From Heliocidaris tuberculata (lineage: Eukaryota; Echinodermata; Echinoidea; Camarodonta; Echinometridae), in assembly GCA_025618425.1 (NCBI GenBank), contig CM046847.1, forward strand, positions 10,028,468-10,092,467: a stretch of DNA of 64,000 bases. Reading direction: 5' to 3'. The position numbers and the translations under genes were made by a program. The notes under the pieces were generated by a model. That model made no database searches, was not told the DNA's origin, and saw only the letters and a list, made by a program, of their open reading frames with translations. Positions 1 to 11,763 of this stretch are shown here, piece after piece (position 1 is the first letter of the stretch; every line of letters begins with the position of its first letter).

Positions 1-44
1 GTGTTGATAAACAAATGCACATTACACTGATGGGCCAATAACCA

Positions 45-353
45 GGTTCACATGAAGGGAGCTAAACTTAAGTTTCACTTGTAATTCCAGAACCACAAGC
101 GAGCTTGTAGTTAACACCGAAACCACAAGCAGGGGGGAGTCCTCATCATAGTTACGGACCGTGTGGACAGAATAAACTTTAAGTTTAGCAATCTCGTTGT
201 TAACGATGACCTCTATGCTCATGTTAAACGGCAATCGCTCGACTTGTAATCTCAGACAGCGTCGTTGTTTCATGCCTGTGTGAACCCTTGTCATTGTTAG
301 TGAGCCATTGTTTTGTTAACTTAAAGTTTTGAAACGACAAGTCCCGTATGAAC
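45..353. mobile_element. Terminal-inverted-repeat MITE, family A, copy 1
   Basis: The left end (GTTCACATGAAGGGAG then CTAAACTTAAGTTT) and the right end (ACTTAAAGTTTTGAAAC then GTATGAAC) are imperfect inverted copies. The whole block matches 44856-45346, sharing GAACCACAAGCGAGC, GGGGAGTCCTC and TGTGGACAGAATA in the same order. It has no coding capacity of its own; minus-strand frames in both copies look alike only because the DNA is the same repeat. Confidence 0.65.
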
Positions 354-359
354 ATTGCT

Positions 360-1084
360 TAAAATAGTAGATCTCAGACCACAAAATCAATCATCCGCAG
401 TCCCCAACCACACAGGCAAAAATTCTGACTATAGTTCCAAGAATACATCTACAACCAGTAAGTACATGCTCTGGAGAGAAAACTATCACCTTCTCCGTAA
501 TATTTCTGTAGAAAAGTGAAAAATATGTATTTTTGATGGATCACGCCGTATCAACACCACTTATAGGTGTCAAATGTCACTGCTATCAGAGAGTGGTGTT
601 ATTGATCGCTGCAATACCCTAGATCATTGTCCGTGTCTACCTACATCCATCTCAGAAGTGAGTTTAAAATTTGATGTGTTTTGTCGAGAATGAAATAAGT
701 GGTGTAAAGAGCAACAGTTCTGTTTTGTTATAGAATTGTGCAGAGCTTGTTCTTCAAATGTATGTATAAGAGTATATACTTGTAGGAACATGGACTTAAA
801 TATGTGAATTTTCTCGGGAATGTGAAATATACTTCATTTAAAAAAAAATCTTGCTTTGAATGGGGTTATATATCTTGTGATCATGTAGTTACTAGTATTA
901 TCTTTTTTTATATTTGAAGTTTTATGATAAGTTAATATTTTAAGAGGTATAGTAGTGTGTAAGGTTAGTTCCAAATACATTCACAACTTGTACAGTACAA
1001 AGGGAGAAAGAAAGATGGAACATATTCATGTTTTTTCTCCCAAAATCTATTCAACTGAAAAATAAGTCAAGGGGAAAGAGACTC
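360..1084. other. AT-rich stretch, nothing recognised
   Basis: I see no ORF, repeat pair or RNA-like structure here. There are a few homopolymer A/T runs (840-848, 904-910). Confidence 0.5.
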
Positions 1085-1173
1085 CATGACGTCTGTTTAG
1101 AGCCAGAAGGGCATTAACGCTGTACAAATGATGCAATTTAACGCCCTTCTGCATGGCTCCAAACAGACGATAT
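1085..1173. mobile_element. Hairpin element, family H (GTCTGTTT..AAACAGAC), copy 1
   Basis: The near-perfect palindrome has an outer arm GTCTGTTTAGAGCCAGAAGG (1091-1110) that pairs with CCTTCTGCATGGCTCCAAACAGAC (1145-1168). A spacer of about 35 bp contains CTGTACAAATGATG. The same unit recurs at 18554, 31308, 31388, 31820 and 57594, usually inside CATATC..GATATG. It is non-coding and is probably a small foldback MITE. Confidence 0.75.
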
Positions 1174-1175
1174 GT

Positions 1176-2282
1176 GTGGACAGGTGGTTGTTTTGATGTT
1201 GGTTTGACGGTACAGAGGTTAGAAGATCAATGCAGCATATGTATGTGGCACGAACATTCAGTTGAAGACCACACTTACATGTTAATTAAAGGTGATCTTG
1301 GGTTCTGGCTGAAACTACTGCGAGAAAAACATATCTATATACATGTAGGTATTTCTGAATGGTTTATCATAATGTTTCTTGGTTGTTTCAGCCAGCAAAA
1401 TGTCTATAGAGTGAAAGAAAGAAGAAAAGCATGTCATAAATTACACTCACCGTAAAAAGCATAAGCAGAAATGTGCACATATGGGACTACAGTTTGTATT
1501 GATGACCTTGTCAACTAGATTCCAAATTCTCTTTAGCCTAATGCTGGGCTGTTATTGTTCCTTGAATAGTTAAATATCAATTAACATTCGGCAAACAGTT
1601 TTCAGTGTAAATTTAGTTGGATTAAAATCAAAATCTATATTTCGTCATAACCAGAACTCATAACTAATGCCTTTAAGACTGGAGAAGTGAGAGCCCCTTG
1701 AGGTCCATGTACATTATTCATCTAGGAAGGCGTATGAATTATGCAAGGTACTCTATGCTGTTTTCACTTACGTTGCAGGTCCATAGTCTTGATTAATGGG
1801 AACAATGATGACAGCGGACAGTTGCAATCATGAAAAAAGAGTCGAGTAAACAACCATAGTTTTCTCGTTTTGCTTGTTAGAATTTGGATTACTCAGTAAA
1901 CTAGAATTTGACTGTGTGGGTTTAAGGAAATGAAGAGGAGTTTTGGAGATTGATGATGTGTTATAATAGGTATTGTATAGATCTGTCATTTTCAATTTGT
2001 AGATGAGGTGAAGTGAAGGAGGGTAGTAATAGGGAGGATGGACATTGGCAGAAGAGAGAAAAACTTGTTTTGGTTTTTTCTGTCTTCATTAAGAATCACT
2101 CAATTGAAAATTTGATTGAAAAATCACTCATTTGAAAATCAGTTGATATCTATTCTTCTCTGCTTCTCTATCTTCTCTCCAATCTCTCCCTCATTTTATT
2201 CTTTTTTCACCTCTTTCTTTTACTTTTCAATCATTCTTTTAAGTTCTTGAATCAGTGCTTCTTCTCAACTCCCCAATCTGAT
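1176..2282. other. Gene-free stretch, nothing recognised
   Basis: It contains only short frames (the longest, 1153-1455, overlaps the hairpin element) and a gradual transition into T/C-rich sequence after 2150. Confidence 0.5.
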
Positions 2283-2360
2283 CCCTGTTCTCCCTTCCCC
2301 CCCCCCCTCTTCTCTCTCTGTCTCTCTCTCTCTGTCTCTCTCTCTGTCTCTCTCCTTCTG
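2283..2360. repeat. C-run and (CT)n/(CTGT)n microsatellite
   Basis: A poly-C run near 2297-2307 is followed by alternating TCTCTCTG/TCTC units up to about 2358. Confidence 0.85.
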
Positions 2361-2418
2361 TTCATATCTTCTCCCGGCCATGGTTTTGTCTCTTTCTCTA
2401 GGTCTTTACACTGTTAGA

Positions 2419-3655
2419 ACGTTGATTAAAATTTTTAATCTTGTTGGTTAAAATTTTAATCAACCGAGGATTACCAGGTGAACCACACATTTGTAGGTTA
2501 AAACTTTAATCAACGGCCTGTTGATTAAAGTTTAACCTGTGGTTGATTAAAAGTTTTAATCATTTGTTGGTTAATCGTATTTTGCTCAACGCTGGTTATA
2601 TCGGTGTTGATTAAACTTGAACATATTGTTAAATGTTTAACCATTTGTTGGTTAGTTTTATTTTGTTGTTTAAATGTTTAACCATTTGTTGGTTAATCGT
2701 ATTTTGCTCAACATTGGTTAAATTGGTGTTGATTAAACTTTAAATTGTTGGTTAAATGTTTAACCATTTGTTTGGTGCATGAGAAACTTTTTTCATATCT
2801 GTGATTGTTGCTTAGCTTAATCTTAAAAAGAAAAAAATCTACTGTGTGATCTTGCTTTCTAAGTTAAGCAGTTTGGGAAGTTCGACCTGCTCAGACCTGG
2901 ACTAGACCTGACTATGCAAGGCCCACAGGTAGACTACGCCTACGCCTACACTGATGCTATATCTTTTTTTCAAAAACTGTTCTAGTTTCAGTTTTTGTCA
3001 TATTGCCCTGTCCGCGAAATATGGACATCCGCGAAGTTGAACACACCGCCATACCACCGGCGTCGCCTCCTCGCTACCGTAGGCGTAGTCAGTAGATCTA
3101 CCAGTGGGCCTGGCTTAGCCAGGTCTAGTCCAGATCGAGCCGATCGAACTAGCTCCCAAGCCGTTTTAATTAGAAAGAAAGATCACACTGCATCTATTTC
3201 TTCCCAAGATTAAGCTAGACAACAATCACAGATATGAAAAGAGTTTCTCACCTTCAAACACGCTGACAAGCTCTTTGAAAGTCCCCAATCATTCAACGAC
3301 TTGAATGACAACGCCTTCCATTTTTATCCCAAACAATTTCTGCGATAAATATGCGCGCGCACAGCAAATTTGTTTCAAATCCATATGCGTATGCGCTGTT
3401 CGGTCACGCGATCGGTATTTTAATCAACTTTGATCAAACTTTAACCAACAAAAAGATAAATTGCTCAACAGTTAGCACTATCATTTTGGCGGGAAAGCCG
3501 AGAACACTGTTTTTAATCAATGTTGGTTACAAAGTAACCAACAAGATTAAAAACAATGATTTTAATCAACAATATTTTTAACCCACGCAAGATTAAAAGT
3601 TATTTTTAACCAACACTCATTTTATTACCAATGTTGAGTGATTTTTAATCAACAA
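2419..3655. mobile_element. Foldback element with long composite inverted arms
   Basis: The left arm begins GTTGATTAAAATTTTTAATC and holds several GTTGATTAAA / GGTTAAATGTTTAACC subrepeats (2419-2780). It then has a unique arm segment (about 2781-2960, with GACCTGGACTAGACCTG and GTAGACTACGCCTACG). The right arm carries the inverse: GTAGGCGTAGTC..CCAGGTCTAGTCCAG (3079-3135) out to TTTTTAATCAAC at 3642-3653. The centre, about 100 bp near 2960-3060, is unpaired. This is typical of foldback-type DNA transposons; no transposase ORF is present. Confidence 0.75.
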
Positions 3656-3734
3656 TTTTTTAATCCGTATATTTTTGATACATGTTTTAACAGTGTATCA
3701 ACTTCTATATTTCTTATTTTCTGTTTTTATTTTG

Positions 3735-3912
3735 CTGTCTCTTTTTCTCTTTGTCTGTCTGTCCCTTTGTCCCTCTGTCCCCCTCTCTCTCTCTCTCTCT
3801 ATCATCTGTTTGTCTATGTCTCTGTTTGTCTCCATCTTTCTATCTCTCTCTCTATCTCCCTCGCTGTTCATCTCTCTCTCTCTCTCTCTCTCACTATCTG
3901 GCTCTATCTCCT
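3735..3912. repeat. CT-rich microsatellite
   Basis: The tract is made of TCTC/TGTC/CCCT units. It opens all three + frames, giving spurious Leu/Ser-rich ORFs that I do not regard as genes. Confidence 0.85.
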
Positions 3913-3914
3913 AC

Positions 3915-4455
3915 ACCCTTCTCCCCCACTTCACATTTATCAATACTTCTAATCAGAATACATTTTCATTCTCAACGGATAACACCTACCAATGGAGGTG
4001 GCCGTAACCCCATTAAGCTATGCCCTATTGATTTTTCTCATCCACTCCGTACATTAATTTACCCATGTTTATTGCGAAGCACAATACTAAGTATTGCCAG
4101 CATATTGTAGCATATTGTAGCATAACCTACATCTGTAGAGTCTGGTCTCTTTAACATGGTAGACTGAACAGGAATATTATTTCTACATGATTAACAAGTC
4201 ATCTGTATGATTCATCTTTTCTTCATGGTAAGTATCACCTTGATCTTTACATTTGTATATGTAGGTACCTGAGCAATTCTATGTATTACAATATTTTTAG
4301 GCCGGACCAAAATAAATGTTCCTGTGAAAACATTTTTGGTTATCATTGTTCTTTAATGAGGAATAGCATTGCCATTTGATGACAAAGCTATTATAGACAG
4401 AAAAAGACAGAAAAAAATTTAAATTGTCTTATATTGATTAAATATAATTGAAAAA
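3915..4455. other. Gene-free stretch, nothing recognised
   Basis: Only a small direct duplication (CATATTGTAG twice, near 4099-4120) stands out. Confidence 0.45.
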
Positions 4456-4458
4456 AAA

Positions 4459-4642
4459 ACTGGGTGTTGTGGCATGCGCCTGTAATCAAGCTAACAGTGG
4501 AAGTTATAAACTGATTAATAGTGGACCCAGGTTCGAGACTGAGTCACGTCTCTCGGATGGTGACATTACAGTTCGGTCCCCAGACATAAATAATCATATC
4601 TCATTGATACACGTCTGTAAATGCCCAATTACACACATAAAT
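4459..4642 (+). mobile_element. SINE with a 7SL/Alu-like head
   Basis: The first 45 bases (TGGGTGTTGTGGCATGCGCC, then TGTAATCAAGCTA) align with the 5' Alu domain of 7SL RNA, whose hallmark is GGGCGCGGTGGC..GCCTGTAGTCCCAGCTA. A GGTTCGAGACT box follows at about 4531. The 3' half (GAGTCACGTCTC..GGTGACATTA..TTGATACACGTCTGTAA) resembles the body of the tRNA-headed SINE at 47926. It is non-autonomous and probably an old, diverged copy. The 7SL match is read by eye from known family sequence. Confidence 0.6.
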
Positions 4643-4644
4643 TG

Positions 4645-6120
4645 AAATTATTTTCTATTTAAACCTATGATTTAAAAAAAAACCATGACAGTTAATCATA
4701 GGTGTCATTTGATAGTTAAAAGTTCAAACATATTTTTATTCTATTTAATTTTACTGAATACTGAGCCTGTATGTTTATGCGTAGCTTTTTGTTTCTACTA
4801 ATATTAAGCAGACAGGCATACAATTTTTTATGTGCCTTTATGAATATAAATGCTTTATCAAGACTTGCTTCTCTCAAACATATGTAATGATCCTTAGCAA
4901 CATTATGTAGCAGGCACATTTACAATCCTTTTCCAAATTTGTTGTTATAATATTTGATTAAAATGTTTAAACATACTTGCAGGATTGTTGTTTTTCTTTT
5001 ACCTTCTGTTGTTCACAAGAGACCTAATGATATTGATAACAGTACTAAAATGTACATGTAAAGTACATGTCATTATTCCTGGTCACTTTATATTAATCTC
5101 ATGTACAAGGTGTGCACATCTCCACTTTAATGGGGAGTATTCATGCCACATACCCTACTTTGCATGCAGGCAAAGGGCACAGGAAAATTTACAACTTCGT
5201 CTTTCCCCATCTTCAGCACTGCCCATTACTCTCCTGGGTACAGAATGGCAAAAGGAGATAAATGTCTTGCTGTTATTGCTGCAGTTTAGACTTGAACATA
5301 AACCAGTTAGCCATGCCACTATACAATGACACTTTTACCTTTAATACCATTGATGGATGTATTGCTGTACTGTATTGGTGTATGTGGTGCATTTTAAAGG
5401 TACCTGTATAGATTTTCACACTTTCAGGTGCCCTTTGGGATCTTAAGATATACATATGTAAAAGAAGGCCCTGTGATTGAAGACTACTCACATGACTTTT
5501 TGGGGTGACACACGCTTGCAAACTTGGTGGAACAATAGGGATTAATATTATACCTTTGCATTCTGTATTTCCAACAAATTTCAGCAGGTCCTGCATTTGA
5601 GTTTTCAATACTTTCAGTCATGATGTGTGCACTCTGTATTACCATGTTCTTAAATGTCTTGAAATGCCTGGGAACTGGTACTCTTGATTTAGCTTTTTTT
5701 GTTCCCTGTGATAATCGATGTGTGTATTTTTATCTTCCAAGGCAGTAAGAAAACCTCAGTCTTTTGATATTGACTCTAAAATCAACCCGCAATGAAGATC
5801 TAGATCTGTTCATAGATCCATTTACCAGCAATAAGAAATGTTGAGGATGCATGATACATACTATACCTTGAAGTAATGAAATCCTATATTTCATTAAAGC
5901 TGAACTTCGTCTGGAAAGCACTAACATAATTCAGCCTCTGAACAAACAGTGATTAGATTGTATCTTATATTACAACAGTCCCACATATATTACCCTTTAC
6001 ATCTTGCCTATATGTACCGGGAGTTAAATGGCCAGGAGCCAATGGTAGATAAGGTTAATCATGTGGAGTCTGTTTTTGGAGAATCCTCTTGTTTCAAAGT
6101 TGAATTAGAAATACACATTC
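4645..6120. other. Gene-free stretch, nothing recognised
   Basis: It has only short frames without recognisable domains and a few short GTACATGTA-type palindromes (5050-5070). Confidence 0.5.
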
Positions 6121-7129
6121 ATTACGTGGAAGAAAGTAATTTCCCGAGGTGTGTAAATAGTGGGAAGTCAGTGTTTCCACTTTTTCACACTATGAAAGAG
6201 TTTCAAATGCTCTTTGTTCATACTAAGATGCATGATATTCAGACCGTGAGGTCTCACTGTGTACTTACAGTGCAAACACAGTATGGAAACCAGTGTGAAC
6301 AACATGAAAATGTTTTGAATACTCTGTGTTCATGCTACATATATGATACATAGAGACTGGAATTCTCTACATGGTCTCAATGTGTCATATAATGCAAAAA
6401 TAGTGCGAACTCAGCTGGTTCACATTGTGAACACCATGAAGGTGTTTCATACTATCGTACAAGCACACTGTGTTTCTCTTCTTGACTATATACTGTACAA
6501 TGTATCTTATAAAATAGTATGAACACACTGTGATTATATCATTTAAACTACAAAAGAATTTCAAATACTCTGTGTTCACACTGTAGTGCATGCACGCTGC
6601 GATTATCTGAGACTCTAATGTGTCACATAGTGTAAAATAGTATGAATATGGTTTGTTTGTATTTTCGTCACTATGAAAGTGTTGTAAATCATCTTAAATT
6701 TTTTTTTTTTTTTACTATGCCACATACAGTAATTCTATATGAGGCCATGATATATGACACTGCTATATAGTTGTGAATACAGTGTGTTTATTTTAGCACT
6801 GTGAAAGTGTTTTGAATACTCTGTTCACATTGTGATTAATGCTTCTGTGATTTTCTCTGTGACCACAGTGTGTCACATAGTGTAAAATTGTGTGAACGTG
6901 GTATGTCACTGTGTCTACATTGCCAACACTATCTCTGCTCACACTGTAGTGCATGCACACTCATAAAATAGTTGTGAATACATTGTTTTTGTATTGTAAA
7001 AACAATGAAAGAGCTTCCAATAACTCTTTGTTCACACTGTGATTAATGCAGACCATAAGTCACTCTTAAGTCTGTGACCGCAGTGTCTCACACACTGCGG
7101 GATAATGTGAACATGGCACATGTACTCTG

Positions 7130-7395
7130 TTGGGGCTCAGCGGGCGTGTGACTGGATTGTATCCATAGAGTTACATGCATGTAACTCTATGATCGTATCT
7201 TACTATCTTCCATGTTTTTGAGCATGCGCAGATCCTTGAAACACGTTGGTCTCTTTGCCGGTCCACCGGGATCGAGAGGTCTATCCTTCTCGGGCCCCAC
7301 TCACAAGCGTAGCTTTTAGGGGTCCTGATTTGCACCATGTTTATTCATCGTGATTGCTATGTCTGGTTTTTTAATAAAGTGAATTGAATTCTTTG
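7130..7395 (+). mobile_element. Retroelement 3' fragment inserted in the tandem array
   Basis: The insertion breaks the TGTGAAC array and is more GC-rich than it. It ends in AATAAAGTGAATTGAATTC, a polyadenylation-like signal followed by GAATT tail units, like the tails at 21050-21090 and 61185-61228. It contains a 28-bp perfect palindrome at 7164-7191. No reverse transcriptase is seen. Confidence 0.5.
7164..7191. repeat. Perfect 28-bp palindrome
   Basis: The half site CATAGAGTTACATG is followed directly by its reverse complement with no spacer. Confidence 0.9.
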
Positions 7396-7644
7396 ATGGA
7401 TGCAGACTTTGATTCTGTTTTGGTTACAGTGTGTCTACATGGTCGAAGCTGTGAAAGAGTTTCTAGTATGGTGTGTTTACACTGTAATAAATGCAGAATG
7501 ACTATATCAAAATAGGATGAACTCCTTATTTCACACTGTAAACACTATGAAAGTTTCCTAAAGCCTCTAAAGTGTTGCACAGTGTAACACTGACACCATT
7601 GTTTCCAACAAGTCATTAGGAAACTAGACCATCTCAAATGCCTT

Positions 7645-7815
7645 GTGTATATACCCAGGGTGGCTTTATCTATACTGATACTGTTCTCCTTGAGGGTGGA
7701 GAGTGGAAAATGTTGGTATCTTGCCAAAGGACATAAGTGCTCTGACAGGGATTTGAACCCCATACCATGAGCTTCACAGTCCAATGACATATTCACTAGA
7801 CCACGATACCTCCAC
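7645..7815 (-). mobile_element. tRNA-derived SINE
   Basis: On the minus strand it reads an A box-like TGGTCTAGTGAA (near 7795) and a B box GGTTCAAATCC (near 7755). The body follows (CTTATGTCCTTTGGCAAGAT, then CCACTCTCCACCC), shared with the SINEs at 27065, 51961 and 60050. Confidence 0.75.
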
Positions 7816-7859
7816 TCACTAGTCCACAGCACCTCCACTAAACTAATCCATGGCATGCT

Positions 7860-9020
7860 GTTTTATTTACTCCCTCCCCCTACCACGCCAACCTAGAGGA
7901 CTGCATTTAGGTTTATGGGTATCGATCAGCAGGCTCAAATGACCAGCACGTACCTTCTCTTATTTACTGGGTCAGTGGATCGGAGTGCAACAAATGCATT
8001 CCAATCTACAGAGGTTTAATTCACAGAGTGATCCCTAATGAGTTCTGGCCGATGATCAAGTTCCATTGCTAGTGTATTTCTTGGTGTACAGCATTTGGAA
8101 TGTGGGGAAAATTCTTAGTGTTTTGTGATCCTGCCAAGAATGTTTCAAGAGGTTTTGCTGAGGGCTCATGGTGCTTGCTCTAGAATATCTTACAAAATCG
8201 AACAATTGATACTGTGTCAAATAGTGAATTTTTTTCCAAATTATTCTTTTCATTGGCATTACCATTATTATGATAATGATAATGGGCAGTAGTTAGTTTT
8301 ATTTTTGGTGGAAGTTTGGTGAAGGAAAGCTGTGTTTGTTGGTTGAGGTCATGGATATGGTTGAAATTCATTTTTTATGGTGAATACATCTGGACTGTAA
8401 CATGTATGATGATAATTTGTTTTCTGTATAATCGTATGAGAGCCTTAAAATAGACCCCGAACATTCAGTGTCTGCTTTAGTGTTCCATATACCCCATCCA
8501 TTACCTTTTGATACAATACTATATCTTGAAAGTAATAATTGCCAAACTTTTCCATTGGAATATAATCAATGTACCTTGTCTATTGGAAGACTAGACACAT
8601 GTTCTTTGAAAAGGATGAATTCTTTTGATGTTTTGTATTTGGTTGCTCTGAAAACATGTTCGCATCTAAAGAAGAAAGCAAGTCTACACTATTTGCTGAT
8701 TATCAAGAATATATCTATAGAGGGTGCCATTCGCTTACCATACATTTACACCTCAGATGATATACATGCTGTCCATATCTAAATTTTTTTATTCCAACTG
8801 TAGGCCTCAACCAGGGGGTGGGGTGGGTATGAGGGCTTACAATATCAAGTATACCCCTAATCAAATAAACTGACCTACCACACTCAACAGAAATGTTTGA
8901 TGAGAGTGCTCAGATTGCCGTGAAAACCTCTGAACAACCCTTTTTATTTTTCAAGATATGAACTGAAATATTCTTTACACCTGATGAACATTCCATGGGA
9001 GTATTCTGTGTTGAACAAGT
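7860..9020. other. Gene-free stretch, nothing recognised
   Basis: There are only short frames, including a 104-codon one at 8468-8782 with no recognisable domain and no clear coding bias. Confidence 0.45.

Positions 9021-9022
<2 letters not shown>

Positions 9023-9058
<36 letters not shown>
9023..9058. repeat. (TC)18 microsatellite
   Basis: A pure TC dinucleotide tract. Confidence 0.95.
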
Positions 9059-9061
<3 letters not shown>

Positions 9062-9104
9062 AAAGAACAGCAAGCCTGAACAATCCTGTAGATAGGTAAA
9101 AGGG

Positions 9105-9120
9105 TGATAGCGCCCTCTTG
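9105..9120 (-). promoter_or_regulatory. CTCF-like motif
   Basis: The minus strand reads CAAGAGGGCGCTATCA, which resembles the AGRGGGCGCT core of CTCF sites. A similar site faces the other way at 42828. Motif resemblance only. Confidence 0.2.
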
Positions 9121-11640
9121 TGTTGAAGGAACCACAGGCTTGAAACTTCACCTACCTTCACTGCCCTAACCATCTGCAAACGTAATTACAATTTCATCTC
9201 TCCAAATTATCCCAAGTGGGAACGTCACGGTCCAGTGCCTGAGTGCATCCGGCTGCTTTTGGAGGTCATTCAGACACCAACCGAATTCTTATCATAGATT
9301 TTAAAATCATGTCGGTTGTGTCCTCCAAAGGTCAAGTCCAAATAGTGCAGTCATGTTGAAATTGAATAAAGAAATTAATATCTTGCCATTGGGTTTATAG
9401 CCAGGTAACACCAAGGTATGTCCCATACATGACCAAGAATTAAGGCATTGGGAACATAAATTGACATAAAAGTATAATTTCACTTGCTGTTTTGTTTGAT
9501 CCAAGCTGTATGAGGACTGTCAGCTTGACATGGTCATTATAAAAATCTTTCATGTGGTCATGGTCGTATTCGACAAAATAGCTTGGACTTGCTATATCCA
9601 TTGAAAAGTTCTCTGTTGTTGTTGTGCTTTAGTAATAAGAGCCAATCAACCACCTAACAGAAATCTCAGAAAATTTTATGATAGGCTGTTAGAAATCATT
9701 TGTGATGAAACCTGGACAAAGCTGCCATGCAAGGTGTTATACTCGGCTTTTTGCATTACCTTTAATAATTTGCAGTTTCTCAACTTCACCTTGATATAAA
9801 TGCCTTCAGTCAAAATTCTTACCTACCCTTAAAACACTCATAAATGTAAGGTAGTGAGAATAGTTATAGATATCATTCATAATTTTTTTTTTCCCAGCAA
9901 AAACAAAAAGAAAACAGTGAGTACAAAACAACAGTTAGAATTTGAAGAGAGTCACATGGATGCTAGGAAAAGAAAAAGATTACTGCTATAACCCGAAGGT
10001 CTTCTTTTCCAGCATTATTGGTCGTGTTTGGACAGCCCTAACCAAGGAGTAATATTATTTTACAACGGGCACAAATTCAATATTTTGAAGTTTTATGCTG
10101 CTGTTAAATGAAGGACATTCTCAGCACTTTTATGACTTTATCTATTTTTTGTCTTCTTCAGTGATTAATGTTTTTGATAAAAGGAAATTACTCTCTTATC
10201 TCTGATCTTGAGAGTAAAGTTCAGAGTCATCAATTACATTTTTTATTTCACATCTCTAGTTGGGAATACAATTAGCTGGATATCCAAACGAAGAGGTAAA
10301 CTCCTCTGCTGTTTAGGTATCATTTATCCAGATAGACGTAACAACATCAATCATCAAACCTAGTAGCGTATGAATTTCTGGTTTAAGAGATTCAAATTGA
10401 AATGGAAATACACTTGAACTTGATTCGTCATCTATCATACATCTAAAATACATCAAGGCACAGTTATTACTTGAAAAAAATTCTAGGTATTGTACAATTT
10501 AATGTAGAGCTGCTTTAAAAGGTCTAAGGTGTAAGTGTTGACTTTTAAACAATATAAACAGTAACATTTGTAGACCTTATAGATGTAAACCATTTTTTTC
10601 CAAAGTGTTTAATATAATGTAATTGTAATGCTGCAAAGATTCTTAATGATTCAGTTACTTGTTATCTGGGCATATACCTAATACATCAGTGATGTAAATG
10701 CACAATGTGTTTGAGTGGGAGTATTCAGTATATAGCTATGTCAACTATAGATTTCATTTTTTACACATTTTATGGGCTGATACAATATTTTCATGTGACA
10801 ACTTTTTATGAAAAGTCTTCCATTGGCAGATCTCATTAAGAATATGAAACTTTCATAGTGTAAAAGCAACCACCATTCATATCGATACCACAACACCGAT
10901 GAAGTTTGCTATAATGTGAACTCAACCAGGTAGCTTGATAATTACATTTCAACATTCGGAGAGTTGTCTTGTGGTGTGGAAGCACCCAGCAGTGGTTGTG
11001 TATGATGCAAATGTAATTATTTGACAAATCAATAACCAAGCCAAGGCTTTAGAGGTCCATTAGTTGGGAGGGGAGCTCTGAGTAGCATCGATAACGGCCA
11101 TCCATATTTTTCATACGTTGGTGGGATGGAATATGTATTTTGAATGGCAAATCTAATCTTCTGTTTCGTTTGCTAATTAATTTCCAAAGCTCTCTGCATG
11201 TGTGACAGACATGGGAGAATATGCAGTGCATTTATCATTATCTTATTTTCCTGAATGTTGCCATGGTCGAATGTGGGAGGGGAGAGAATTCCTTCGGGGG
11301 GTTGAATTTTCACCTCAGGAACGATGACAGATAATGATGTGAGAGACATATATTCACTTTCAAGTCGGCAGTTGTTTGAGATTGATTTTTGGTGGCAATA
11401 ATTAGATCACAGCCTGGGGTGTTGCTGCCTACGCAACATTGGATTTTTAATTTTTCTTTCACCTCGCCGTTTTCCCCCGACTGACTCTCTTGTGACTAAT
11501 ACATGAAATCTGGCAGTGAGAGTTGAGCTCCACTGACAGAAAGGCGTTTGTGAGCCTCAATTAACCCACCGGTAGTGGCATAAGATACTCTTTAAAAAGC
11601 TCGGCAGTGGTTTTAACTTTGCTCCGTGCCTAGGTAGTTG
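9120..11640. other. Gene-free 5' flank of the coding gene
   Basis: No ORF or repeat is recognised. From about 11100 to 11500 the sequence is unique and mixed in composition, with homeodomain-type sites (GCTAATTAATT, CTAATC) and TGACAGACATG. It is a plausible regulatory region just upstream of the putative promoter at 11651. Confidence 0.4.
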
Positions 11641-11650
11641 CTAAGTGGCA

Positions 11651-11690
11651 TATACAAAAGGGACTGGAGAGTCGGGTCGGTGCAGTGCTG
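11651..11690 (+). promoter_or_regulatory. Candidate core promoter of the coding gene
   Basis: TATACAAAAG at 11651-11660 resembles a TATA box. About 33 bases downstream, TGCAGTGCT (11681-11689) resembles an initiator with A at 11684. A GA-rich tract (11694-11735) follows. From this start the leader would be about 470 bases to the ATG at 12154. The motifs are loose; without transcript data the start could lie elsewhere, or an upstream non-coding exon could exist. Confidence 0.3.
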
Positions 11691-11763
11691 AGAGAGGAAG
11701 GAGAGAGATATAGAGAGAGAGAGGAGGAGAGAGACACACCAGTAGTGCTTCGTCGGTTAGCCG

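Larger units (their letters stand above)
6120..7590. repeat. Degenerate tandem array with TGTGAAC/CACACTG motifs
   Basis: Loose units of roughly 200-250 bp repeat a recognisable order: CACTATGAAAGAGTTT, CAAATACTCTGTGTTCACACTG, TGATTAATGCAGA, GTGACCGCAGTGTGTCACA, TAGTGTAAAATAGTATGAAC. Units start near 6185, 6430, 6545, 6795, 7005 and 7445. A retroelement-like piece (7130-7395) interrupts the array. The 5949-6353 frame lies partly in it and is not a gene. Confidence 0.65.

Noticed and set aside
5949..6353. 134-codon + frame as a gene
   Set aside because: Its second half falls in the degenerate tandem array, it has no recognisable domain, and there is no splice or promoter context.
6120..7590. 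CRISPR-like array
   Set aside because: Units are long and diverged throughout, with no fixed repeat alternating with unique spacers, and the window is eukaryotic.
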